From NCBI GenBank assembly GCA_003219675.1, contig QHPW01000138.1, forward strand, positions 1 to 10,339: 10,339 nt of DNA, written 5' to 3'. Under the pieces are notes generated by a model, which saw nothing but the letters and a program-made list of their open reading frames with translations, had not been told where the DNA came from and did not search any database. Of the stretch, positions 1 through 6,620 are shown piece after piece. The first letter of the stretch is position 1. Each line of letters starts with the position of its first letter. The position numbers were made by a program, and so were the translations under genes. The stretch comes from Verrucomicrobiota bacterium. Lineage in GTDB: Bacteria > Verrucomicrobiota > Verrucomicrobiia > Limisphaerales > AV2.

Positions 1-571
1 GCCAGGCCTTGGCTTTGGTTGCGTAAAGAAAGTGCTCCTTGATCGCCGGCTTTATGATCACAGGGAATTCTGCATCGATGCGCCGCACCTCTTTGATATT
101 GCGGGGCAACCACGTCTTCGGTATAGGGATGCCAAGTTCCTGAGCCAAGTGGTATGTATGTCGTTTGTCCCAAGCCCACTTTACTATAGTCCAATCACAG
201 GTAGGCACGCGAAACCTCTTACTCAACGCATCGCGGTGGAGGGAAAGAGCCGCCACTGTTTCGTCGCGTGTCGGATAAAGGACCCATCCATCCAGGTTCA
301 ACCGACGACCGACATCCATCAGAGCTGCAATAGTCTTCTGCTCGTCCCGGAGGTTGTCGACTCGAACAGCATGTGTGGTGTAACGTGAAAAACAACCTAT
401 CGAACGCTCGTCATCAATGATGCAGACGGGCACACCGCGACGGCCCAGGCTGCGCACTATACCCAAGCCCTGGTAATCGCCGCCAATGACGATGGCCCCA
501 ACATCAGGCGCCGGCGTGACCCGCGCTACGAACTGGTGTTCCGAAATATCGTTTTCGAGAAGATTTTCCAT
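1..571 (-). CDS. ATP-grasp carboxylate-amine ligase-like protein, N-terminal part (runs off left edge)
   Basis: The minus-strand frame is open from an ATG at 571-569 to the window edge, giving 190 codons without a stop; the C-terminal part lies outside. Residues about 26-50 form a Rossmann-like pre-ATP-grasp fold (AIVIGGDYQGLGIVRSLGRR), as in CarB/D-aspartate-ligase-like ATP-grasp enzymes. Further on come YPTRDETVAAL, then WDKRHTYHLAQELGIPIPKTW and FPVIIKPAIKEH, which match the start of an ATP-grasp domain, where the Lys of 'viKP' contacts ATP. Such enzymes activate a carboxylate as acyl phosphate and join it to an amine; the substrate cannot be told here. The start follows the stop of the oxidoreductase gene by 9 nt, so the two are probably co-transcribed. 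The Shine-Dalgarno is weak. The metal-binding and catalytic C-terminal half is not visible. Confidence 0.8.
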   Translation of the reverse strand, partial: MENLLENDISEHQFVARVTPAPDVGAIVIGGDYQGLGIVRSLGRRGVPVCIIDDERSIGCFSRYTTHAVRVDNLRDEQKTIAALMDVGRRLNLDGWVLYPTRDETVAALSLHRDALSKRFRVPTCDWTIVKWAWDKRHTYHLAQELGIPIPKTWLPRNIKEVRRIDAEFPVIIKPAIKEHFLYATKAKAW

Positions 572-580
572 GGCTTCGGC

Positions 581-1756
581 CTATGCTACGGTTTCAATCT
601 CGCGCGTGAGAGCTTGCACACAGTAATATGTGCCGGACACAAACCGTGTGAGCGGCCCAAAGGTATAAGCAGCTGTCGCGCCAAGAAAGTGCAGACCGGA
701 AACTGAACATTCCAGGCCTGACTTTAGTCGCGGATATCCTTCCACTTGATCAATAGAGCGCACGAGTTCGGGACTAAGGAACTTATATTTGGCAATGTCG
801 ATCCGGTATCCGGTAGCCAGCAGAAGGTGATCGACGATCCGCTCGGTTCCATCGTTCAAAGTGACGCGAAGCTGCCCGCAAACTGGCACCGATGATCTAA
901 CGTAACAGTCGGTCCGTAAAGGCACTTCCTTCAGGCGTTCCACCAACCAGGCGGCCCCGGCAGGACGAATGGATCGTTGTGCGATCCTGTCTTGAGCTGC
1001 CCGCGGCAGCTTTCGAAACCAATCAGGCCGCGCCAACAACTGGCTGATCCCCGCCGGTCCAACATCCCTTGGAGAATACAGGAGCCGGCCGATCAGCTTG
1101 ATACGAATCAGCCTGTTCCTCCATCGGAGCCAGTGGACCCTGGGGTTTCGAACGATGGCTTCGACCTGCGCACCAGACTCGTGCAGAAGAGCAGCGGATT
1201 CCAGAGCGCTTTGACCACCGCCGACCACCAGAACGCGCTTGTCCGAGAAACCCGCGAGATCATTGTGATCACAGCTATGCGAAACCCGCGAAGCCGGCAC
1301 GCCGGTGAATTGCGGCGGGCGCCAAGCAAACGGAGCAATGCCGGCAGCGACGACGACACGGCGCGAATTCAAGACTTCGCCGTCTTCGACCGTTATCCGA
1401 AAGCCTCCTGAGGCCGACTCGACTTGACGGATCCTGCGGGTGTCCAGGTCGGGTATCGCCTGACGCTGGAACCAGCGGCCATAATCAACAAAGCGGTCCA
1501 GGGGTATCGGGTAGGACAGGTGATTTCTTCCGGAAGCGGTTGCGTAGCCGTCGAGCGTCAGTGCCCCTCGTGGATCGGCAATGTGTGACGCCTCCCTCGA
1601 GGATCGAAGAAACATTCCTGCGGGCATGTGCTTCTTCCAAAACTCCATCGGCTCTCCGAACACGCGCACCTGGAGACCGCTGACAGCCCGCAAGTGCGCG
1701 GCTGCAGCAAGGCCGTAAGGCCCGGCGCCAATAATTACGACATCCAAAGATTGCAT
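581..1756 (-). CDS. FAD/NAD(P)-dependent oxidoreductase, flavin monooxygenase-like
   Basis: The 391-residue protein has two dinucleotide-binding folds. The FAD motif GAGPYGLA lies at residues 10-17 right at the N-terminus, and a second Rossmann motif GGGQSALE at 179-186 should bind NAD(P)H. The ATGYRID motif at 314-320 is typical of flavin-containing and ornithine/lysine N-hydroxylase-type monooxygenases. The segment HMPAGMFLRS (43-52) is also characteristic of this superfamily. The usual reaction is NADPH-dependent flavin reduction followed by oxygen insertion or amine oxidation; the substrate is unknown. It starts at an ATG with no close Shine-Dalgarno (an AAGGA lies about 20 nt upstream) and ends 9 nt before the ATP-grasp gene. 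That pairing suggests oxidation and ligation of the same small molecule or glycan substituent. No signal peptide is seen, so it is probably cytoplasmic. The family assignment is firm; the function is not. Confidence 0.85.
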   Translation of the reverse strand: MQSLDVVIIGAGPYGLAAAAHLRAVSGLQVRVFGEPMEFWKKHMPAGMFLRSSREASHIADPRGALTLDGYATASGRNHLSYPIPLDRFVDYGRWFQRQAIPDLDTRRIRQVESASGGFRITVEDGEVLNSRRVVVAAGIAPFAWRPPQFTGVPASRVSHSCDHNDLAGFSDKRVLVVGGGQSALESAALLHESGAQVEAIVRNPRVHWLRWRNRLIRIKLIGRLLYSPRDVGPAGISQLLARPDWFRKLPRAAQDRIAQRSIRPAGAAWLVERLKEVPLRTDCYVRSSVPVCGQLRVTLNDGTERIVDHLLLATGYRIDIAKYKFLSPELVRSIDQVEGYPRLKSGLECSVSGLHFLGATAAYTFGPLTRFVSGTYYCVQALTREIETVA

Positions 1757-1977
1757 GAGTGAAGTGTAACCGGGTTTCCTTTTGCATCAGTCGCCGCAGG
1801 CCATCCGGTTCTCGGAGCAATGATTTCGTGACCGCCGGGCCGGCCTGCCGGCTCATATAGCCGCTGGAACGCACATTCCGACTGGTGGCGCAAAGGCAAT
1901 TTCGGCACCTTGAAACTTTCTGAACAAACCAGCGGTGAATGCTCAGGTGTCAGGCAATCAAGGAATGGGGATGAGCC
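1757..1977. other. Intergenic gap between hemA and the oxidoreductase gene
   Basis: These 221 nt lie between the hemA stop and the oxidoreductase start and hold no convincing gene. There is a GC-rich hairpin at 1839-1852 (GCCGG, loop CCTG, CCGGC), immediately overlapped by a second small one at 1850-1862 (GGCT, 5-nt loop, AGCC). There is also a 7-bp inverted pair, CCGCTGG at 1861-1867 and CCAGCGG at 1929-1935. No T-run follows the hairpins in the transcription direction, so they are not typical intrinsic terminators. A promoter for the oxidoreductase/ATP-grasp pair is expected here, but I cannot assign one. Confidence 0.4.
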
Positions 1978-2958
1978 TCAGGACGGCGCGGGTGTGGCTC
2001 CGGTGATGACCAACAAATCCTTGGCTTTCTCTTGAATGACCGCTTCACAGCGGAGGACTTCCTTCTGGCGCCGCTTCAGGCACTCGTCAGCGATGGCCTT
2101 CAGGTCGTCGATATTGTAGAGGAAGATGTTTTTCAGACCAACGACTTCCGGCTCGATGTCCCGCGGCACGGCAATGTCAACCAGCAACAACGGGCGATTC
2201 TTTCTGAGTTTTATGATCGGCTCCAGTTTGGTCCGGTCCAGAATGTAGTGGGGCGCGGCAGTGCTGCTGATGACGATGTCGATGCTCTCAAATTCCTTCG
2301 CCCATTTGTCAAAATGAATGGCGCGTCCGTCCAGTTCCCGCGCCAGCGCTTCGGCCCGCTCATAAGAGCGATTGGAAACGATGATGCTCTGCGCTCCGCG
2401 GCTCAGCAGCGCCCGCGCAGTCTTCTCGCTCGTGTCGCCTGCGCCTATGACCATCACCTGCCGGTCGCGCAACGACTCAAAAATTTTTTCCGCAAGTTCA
2501 ACCGCAACCGAGCCGACCGACACGCTGCCGCGCTGGATGTTGGTTTCGGTGCGAATTTGTTTGGCGACGTTGAAAGCCCGTTGAAACGCCTTGTTTAACC
2601 GGCTGCCGGTGTGCTTGTGCTGGAGCGCGAGGTAGTCCAGGCCACATGCGACCCTGAACAAATGCTCGATGCTGTGCGGTTCACCCAGAGTGTAAATCTC
2701 CCCATTGAGCGGTTCCCGATAAGCGCAGGATTCCGTTAAGAAATCACGCAAGGTCGCGAATGCAGCAGGGTCCGCTTCGTCGGTGGCAACGTAGAGCTCA
2801 ACCCGGTTGCAGGTCGAGAGAATCACCGCTTCTCTCATCGCCTGGTTCGATCTCAGTTGCTGCAAGACATCCGGAATTTTCGCTTCGGCGAAAGCGAACC
2901 GTTCCCGCACCTCGATGGGCGACGTGTGGTGACTAAGTCCAATGACGACGATAGGCAT
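1978..2958 (-). CDS. hemA: Glutamyl-tRNA reductase (with 16-17 residue internal gap)
   Basis: This enzyme reduces Glu-tRNA(Glu) with NADPH to glutamate-1-semialdehyde, the first committed step of C5-pathway tetrapyrrole (heme) synthesis in the cytoplasm. The N-terminus VIGLSHHTSPIEVRERF and the catalytic-Cys motif ILSTCNRVELY (Cys50) are intact. The NADPH domain is clear: VMVIGAGDTSEKTARAL at 168-184, IIVSNRS at 192-198, DIVISSTAAPHYIL at 227-240, LLVDIAVPRDIEP at 258-270. The oddity follows HLFRVACGLD (99-108). The family normally continues with a Ser-Met-Val-Leu-Gly-Glu-x-x-Ile-Leu-Gly-Gln stretch, but here residue 109 jumps straight to YLALQHKHTGSRLNKAFQ, so 16-17 residues lining the substrate pocket are missing in frame. 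The protein is also short at the C-terminus (326 residues against about 420 in E. coli), lacking most of the dimerisation domain. That may be normal in its lineage. The ATG start is fixed by the conserved N-terminus; no clear Shine-Dalgarno is seen. Confidence 0.93.
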   Translation of the reverse strand: MPIVVIGLSHHTSPIEVRERFAFAEAKIPDVLQQLRSNQAMREAVILSTCNRVELYVATDEADPAAFATLRDFLTESCAYREPLNGEIYTLGEPHSIEHLFRVACGLDYLALQHKHTGSRLNKAFQRAFNVAKQIRTETNIQRGSVSVGSVAVELAEKIFESLRDRQVMVIGAGDTSEKTARALLSRGAQSIIVSNRSYERAEALARELDGRAIHFDKWAKEFESIDIVISSTAAPHYILDRTKLEPIIKLRKNRPLLLVDIAVPRDIEPEVVGLKNIFLYNIDDLKAIADECLKRRQKEVLRCEAVIQEKAKDLLVITGATPAPS

Positions 2959-3360
2959 TGTTACAAGCCGCGGAGCGTTGAATTCGTGAGAAGTCTCGCA
3001 GCAGGTTTGAGATTGGCCGGAATGCGTTCTGCGCGATCAACACCGACTCCTGACGCATATTGACGACGCCTGTTTTGAAGAACAGCACTCACTTGTCGGG
3101 GATCGTCACTTGACATAACCGAACAACTTAGCAGTCCGCGTTCCGCTTGTTCGACCGTCGCCCACACTTCTCCTATCTTATTGAAAACAAATGAGTTACA
3201 AGCTAACCATCTCCCGGCAACGGCACCTTGATCGTACAACCGCATTGGAACTGCAATGCCTTTGCAGAAGCGAGGATGCGTCCGAAAAACTGAAATGAAC
3301 CGTGGAGTCGCCCCCGAAGACAGCGAGCGATGATTCCTTGCCAGTCACCATTGGAAATCG
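2959..3360. other. 402-nt gap between ubiD-like gene and hemA; possible hemA leader
   Basis: No gene I recognise lies here. A minus-strand frame at 2961-3245 (94 codons, ATG start) ends 2 nt before the hemA start, which could mean translational coupling. Its protein has no known motif or domain and no good ribosome site at its first codon. Two overlapping, mutually exclusive hairpins sit about 95 nt after the ubiD-like stop: GCATTG/CAATGC at 3242-3259 and CTGCAA/TTGCAG at 3251-3267. No T-run follows them. The hemA promoter is probably in this gap; a poor TTGTAA (3201-3196) and TAAGAT (3180-3175) pair with a 15-nt spacer is the best I could find and is not convincing. Confidence 0.4.
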
Positions 3361-4428
3361 CTATGGCCCGCTCGCTCGCCGTAATTTGCGCTTCAGAAGT
3401 CCGAGCCGCCCGGTCCATTGAAAGAGCCGGTAGAAACGCCATCGTAGCAGGACCGTCTGCATCGCCTGGCGAACGCGTGACCCGTGAAAATCCACCAACC
3501 CGAGGTCGGCCAGCAGGGCGTAAAGCTGATGGTCCTCCGCGCCGGGCCGTCCGACCGCCGCACCGCGAAAGATCGGCCGGGACCGCTGGGTGATGGCGCT
3601 GACCTCATAAAGGTACGCCTTCGGATTTATGCTGGGAATGCCGGCGTAGTCGATGTAAGGGCCATCCCGGACCCGCATCCCGGGGCGAATCACGCCTTCC
3701 AACACGATCTCGGAACTCGCGGGCGCCTCCAAAGGGATGGTCCGGCATTTCACCATCTCCACCGCCTGGCCCATCAAACCGCCGGCCACGGCCAACTCGT
3801 CGGTCCCGTATGGAAACGCGGCCCCCGCAGCCACGACCAGCGGTTCGGGGACGCCAATGGCGACCGCCATTTCCAACGGCCGCTGCGCCTGCTCCGCCTT
3901 CCGCATTTGGAGGGCCAGGTGGCTTTTGGGAGAAACACTGACCGTGGTCTGGTTGGCTCCGATGACCTGCATCCGGTAAACTCCGGCATTGCGCTCTCCC
4001 GTCTCGGGGTCCTTTGTGAGATTCACGTGCCACGTGCCGATATAGCGCCCGCCATCGGTTTCGTTCCACCAGGGAGCCGGCAGACTGTCGAGATTGACTT
4101 CACGTCCGACTGTGATCCTCTCCGCAGCGGGTCCGGACCCCACGAGGACGGGAGTCCGAGGTTGTTGCATCCGCGTGCGCAGGGTGCGGATGACGACGGC
4201 GTGGGGCGTGTGCCGGGCCAATCCCAACGCCAGCGCGACAAAAGAGCTGCGCAGCAGACCGCCGGTGAAAAATTCGTGGTCCGGATACCCCTTGATATTC
4301 TGGAAAAGCAACGGCCGATTTGAATCACTTGCAATCCGGCCGATTTCATACCGCCAATCCACCAAATCGTTTATGCGCCCGTGGAATCCGGCCTGGTCGA
4401 GTGAATGGATGAAATCGCGAAGTTCCAC
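3361..4428 (-). CDS. UbiD-family decarboxylase-like protein, short form
   Basis: UbiD enzymes use prenylated FMN to (de)carboxylate aromatic or unsaturated acids. This 355-residue protein matches the prFMN-binding core. By alignment with Fdc1/UbiD, the metal and cofactor ligands are present: Asn147 and Arg152 in NAGVYRMQ, His170 in SPKSH, Glu211 in YGTDELAVAG, followed by APASSEIVLEG (235-245). The catalytic EGPxGE motif reads DGPYID (255-260), with Asp for the first Glu and Asp for the second; the latter substitution also occurs in E. coli UbiD. After GRPGAEDHQL the expected C-terminal domain is replaced by a basic, aromatic tail (DFHGSRVRQ ... RLFQWTGRLG), and the protein stops about 100-140 residues short of classical members. 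The start is GTG, directly abutting the TAG of the deacetylase gene with zero spacing, and the N-terminus MELRDFIHSLD fits the family. The substrate is unknown. A reduced-function or structural role is possible. Confidence 0.8.
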   Translation of the reverse strand: MELRDFIHSLDQAGFHGRINDLVDWRYEIGRIASDSNRPLLFQNIKGYPDHEFFTGGLLRSSFVALALGLARHTPHAVVIRTLRTRMQQPRTPVLVGSGPAAERITVGREVNLDSLPAPWWNETDGGRYIGTWHVNLTKDPETGERNAGVYRMQVIGANQTTVSVSPKSHLALQMRKAEQAQRPLEMAVAIGVPEPLVVAAGAAFPYGTDELAVAGGLMGQAVEMVKCRTIPLEAPASSEIVLEGVIRPGMRVRDGPYIDYAGIPSINPKAYLYEVSAITQRSRPIFRGAAVGRPGAEDHQLYALLADLGLVDFHGSRVRQAMQTVLLRWRFYRLFQWTGRLGLLKRKLRRASGP

Positions 4429-5160
4429 CTACAGAAGAGAGTAGGCGGTCGTCTGAACGTTCCGTGTCGCCGCAATATACGTGTCACTCATCAAACAAGC
4501 GTATTCTTCTTCCCTCACGGGGTGGGTTATGAGTTCGACCTTCGCCTCCTTCGCCAACATGATCACGCGCTCCAACTGATTGTCATAAATGCACCACGAG
4601 AGTTCGAAAAGGTAGTCGGTCAAACGGTATCTGCGACCGAGCCATTGATCCACAAGGCGACGATAGGTCCTGTTCACCAGCCCCTTTTCACCCCGGGGGA
4701 ACGTAATGTTCCTGCGGACCCTTTGTCCCCGAGGTATAATCTCTTCGATAATCATGTTGGCGCAAAGGTGCCCGTGGTGGTGTCCGTCCACATGCGAAGG
4801 GGGTTTTCCGTACAAACGCACGAATTCCTCCAGCTGAGTCCGATAGACTTCGCGAAACTGTTTTCGCAGGAATGGATGGTAAACCACGACCGAGTACTTG
4901 CTTCTCGTCAGGACGCGAACAATTCGATCCTGAACCTCAGTCGCATGCGGCGAGCCAACATGTCCATTGTATCTCTCGTTGAAATTCAGGTGCAACCCGA
5001 CATCGATGTCTGCGCCTCTTGCCAATTCGGCCGCCCGTTCGGAGTCCCGCATAAACACCATTGCGCTGACCGAGGTGATTCGGTTCGCCTCGTAGCACGA
5101 GAGGGTCCTGTCGGTTTCGGACCGGGAGCGACCCCAGTCATCGGCACTGATGATGATCAT
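4429..5160 (-). CDS. ChbG/YdjC-family carbohydrate deacetylase
   Basis: The 243-residue protein has the hallmarks of the YdjC/ChbG/HpnK fold, metal-dependent enzymes that remove N-acetyl groups from sugars such as chitooligosaccharides or glycolipid head groups. The first metal-site motif ISADDWG is at residues 4-10. DVGLHLN is at 53-59, the His-rich metal motif HVDGHHHGHL at 123-132, and ITHPVREEEY at 211-220 near the C-terminus. No signal peptide or membrane segment is visible, so it is probably cytosolic, acting on a nucleotide- or lipid-linked sugar intermediate. Lying between a GT4 enzyme and the UbiD-like gene, it probably de-N-acetylates a glycan made by this locus. It has the best ribosome binding site in the window (5163-5174). 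The upstream glycosyltransferase stop is 60 nt away, and its own stop touches the next start, so the three are likely one transcript. Confidence 0.9.
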   Translation of the reverse strand: MIIISADDWGRSRSETDRTLSCYEANRITSVSAMVFMRDSERAAELARGADIDVGLHLNFNERYNGHVGSPHATEVQDRIVRVLTRSKYSVVVYHPFLRKQFREVYRTQLEEFVRLYGKPPSHVDGHHHGHLCANMIIEEIIPRGQRVRRNITFPRGEKGLVNRTYRRLVDQWLGRRYRLTDYLFELSWCIYDNQLERVIMLAKEAKVELITHPVREEEYACLMSDTYIAATRNVQTTAYSLL

Positions 5161-5162
5161 AT

Positions 5163-5174
5163 CTCCTCCTCCTC
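5163..5174 (-). promoter_or_regulatory. Extended Shine-Dalgarno of the deacetylase gene
   Basis: Reading on the minus strand, a GAGGAGGAGGAG run ends 2 nt before the ATG at 5160. It contains several overlapping copies of the AGGAGG core, so at least one register has good spacing. It fixes the ATG at 5160 as the start and contrasts with the weak or absent Shine-Dalgarno of most neighbouring genes. Confidence 0.7.
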
Positions 5175-5220
5175 ATCCTTCTGAATTCTGTCATTTGTTC
5201 ACCGATAAATGATTCGAGCT

Positions 5221-6423
5221 TCAACGAGACGCCAGCCTCTCGACCAGCTCGGTGTAACCGCTTTCGATCTGTTCGATTCCATAGTGACGAAGACGATGGC
5301 CCGCATTCACAACGAGGGAATGCCTGAGATCCGGGTTTTCATACAACTCCCGGATACATCTGGCCATATCCTCGGCATCGCCCGGATTAAAGTATCTGAC
5401 CTCGCCCTCGGAAAAGTATCGCATTTCGGCGCTGGTTCTCGAGACCACCGCAGGGAGTCCGACGGCGGCATATTCAAACAATTTCGTGCTCAAAGCGTCG
5501 TCCGAGAATACGCCCGCCTTCTTCGGAACCACGGCAATATCACAGCCTCTCAGAACTTCGCCCACTTTAAGATAGGAAACGGAACCACACATCTTCACGA
5601 TCTCCTCCACTCCCAGTTCGGCGATGAGACGTCTCAACTCCGCTTCGTACGGACCCCCACCGTAGATAAGAAATTGAACCGATGGAAGCTTTTCCTTCAA
5701 CCGGGCCATCGCTTTTATCGCAACGTCCACACCATGAAACTCGGTGAAGGAGCCATGGTAAACGATCTTACACGGAGACCCTAATTGCCGCGCGCTGACG
5801 GGGTCTCTGGCACGGAACAGGTTTGTATCCGGAAAGTTCGGAAGCGCAGTGCAGTTTTCTGCCGGGATAACCCCTTCGTCGATCAATCTTTGTCTCCATA
5901 CGTCATTGGCGATGATCACGTGGTCGGCGAAACGGCAGGAAACCCTTTCGACAAAACGCAGCAGCCGGACCGGTACACTCCTGGTACTGGTCCCGAATTT
6001 CCTGGCGTAGAGTTCGGGAACCCGATCGTGGATGTCCAATATGACGACCGCGCCCTTCAGCTTGGGAACGATTGCCGCGAAGACAAAGAAATCCGGCATG
6101 TTGTGAACATGGACCACCGTGTAACGCCGTTTGAATTGAAGCGCGGACAGCTTCCACGCGGCTTTGAACAGGTAGACCAATGTTCCGAGCAGGTAATTGA
6201 ATCTGCTCGTTTGCGCACGAGGCAACTCCTTCACCACAACGAGGGACACCGATTCGACCGGTTTATCATCGGTCTTGTTCGCCGCGTCGCTGACGCACAG
6301 CACATCGACCCTGAACCCCCGATGAAGGAGAAACTGGACGTACTTCTTAACCCTGGCGTCCACATCGTAAATGATGTGGCCCAGCATGCAGGCATTACGT
6401 TTAACGTCACTTTTGCCGTTCAT
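5221..6423 (-). CDS. GT4-family glycosyltransferase
   Basis: This is a complete GT-B fold retaining glycosyltransferase of about 400 residues. The N-terminal acceptor domain shows HIIYDVDARVKKYVQFLLHRG, VVHVHNMPDFF (about 103-113) and LDIHDRVPELYARKFG (about 129-144), a pattern common in polysaccharide-locus GT4 enzymes. The C-terminal nucleotide-sugar domain has KIVYHGSFTEFHGVDVAIKA, LIYGGGPYEAEL and STKLFEYAAVGLPAVVS. In this last motif the first Glu of the usual EX7E pair is replaced by Asp; the second Glu is present. I chose the ATG at 6423. A TTG two codons upstream (6429) would also stay in frame but is less likely. The start is preceded by a stable hairpin (6432-6447) and no clear Shine-Dalgarno. 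Donor and acceptor sugars cannot be deduced. It is probably cytoplasmic or peripheral to the inner membrane, adding a sugar to a lipid-linked glycan later trimmed by the adjacent deacetylase. Confidence 0.9.
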   Translation of the reverse strand: MNGKSDVKRNACMLGHIIYDVDARVKKYVQFLLHRGFRVDVLCVSDAANKTDDKPVESVSLVVVKELPRAQTSRFNYLLGTLVYLFKAAWKLSALQFKRRYTVVHVHNMPDFFVFAAIVPKLKGAVVILDIHDRVPELYARKFGTSTRSVPVRLLRFVERVSCRFADHVIIANDVWRQRLIDEGVIPAENCTALPNFPDTNLFRARDPVSARQLGSPCKIVYHGSFTEFHGVDVAIKAMARLKEKLPSVQFLIYGGGPYEAELRRLIAELGVEEIVKMCGSVSYLKVGEVLRGCDIAVVPKKAGVFSDDALSTKLFEYAAVGLPAVVSRTSAEMRYFSEGEVRYFNPGDAEDMARCIRELYENPDLRHSLVVNAGHRLRHYGIEQIESGYTELVERLASR

Positions 6424-6431
6424 GCGCAACG

Positions 6432-6447
6432 GTCCGCCGCAGCGGAC
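6432..6447 (-). other. Hairpin in the ribosome-binding region of the GT4 gene
   Basis: A perfect 6-bp inverted repeat (GTCCGC / GCGGAC) with a 4-nt loop ends 8 nt before the glycosyltransferase ATG at 6423. In the mRNA it would fold over the position where a Shine-Dalgarno should lie, and no purine-rich core is otherwise visible. It could lower translation or be the edge of the neighbouring repeat. The structure is directly visible; the function is inferred. Confidence 0.45.
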
Positions 6448-6473
6448 GCGTCAGCCGAGGGATTTGGAGACAG

Positions 6474-6554
6474 TGTCCTGATTCAAATTGTAGCGGCGGT
6501 CTGCGACCGCCGATTACGGCGCTCATAGAGTGCAGCTACAGCCAAATCAGGACA
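6474..6554. repeat. 81-bp palindromic MITE/REP-like element
   Basis: Perfect 10-bp terminal inverted repeats, TGTCCTGATT at 6474-6483 and AATCAGGACA at 6545-6554, enclose a second 5-bp pair, TGTAG at 6489-6493 and CTACA at 6536-6540. Inside are two hairpins: CGGCGGTC-TGC-GACCGCCG at 6494-6512 (8-bp perfect stem) and GCGCTC-ATA-GAGTGC at 6519-6533 (one G-T wobble). The whole folds as a three-way junction in either strand. It lies between the GINT1-like gene and the GT4 gene, contains no coding sequence, and shows no obvious target-site duplication (flanks GACAG and TCGCC differ). This architecture fits a non-autonomous mobile or REP-type repeat. Whether other copies exist cannot be seen in this window. 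Confidence 0.65.
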
Positions 6555-6620
6555 TCGCCGGATTTGAAGCGGGTTTGCTTTCTCCCCGTTCTTCGGAGCA
6601 TCAACTGAAAAGCCGGCCCA

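Noticed and set aside
32..388. Plus-strand open frame of 118 codons at the left edge
   Set aside because: Antisense to the ATP-grasp gene, which reads through to the window edge with family motifs.
2032..2598. Plus-strand open frame of 188 codons
   Set aside because: Antisense to hemA, with no recognisable family or ribosome site.
3175..3201. Possible sigma-70-like promoter for hemA (TTGTAA, 15-nt spacer, TAAGAT)
   Set aside because: Poor match and short spacer, more than 200 nt from hemA. Promoter consensus in this lineage is uncertain.
2961..3245. 94-codon minus-strand frame ending 2 nt before hemA
   Set aside because: No motif or family resemblance and no good ribosome site at its first codon. 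Kept only as a note in the gap entry, since the close spacing could be chance.
3484..4323. Long plus-strand open frame of 279 codons
   Set aside because: It lies antisense to the UbiD-like gene, whose motifs are clear. The plus-strand protein is rich in His, Arg, Gly and Pro and has no domain, as expected for a mirror frame in GC-rich coding DNA.
6555..6620. Possible terminator after the GINT1-like gene (CTCC/GGAG stem)
   Set aside because: Only a 4-bp stem with a long loop and no T-run.
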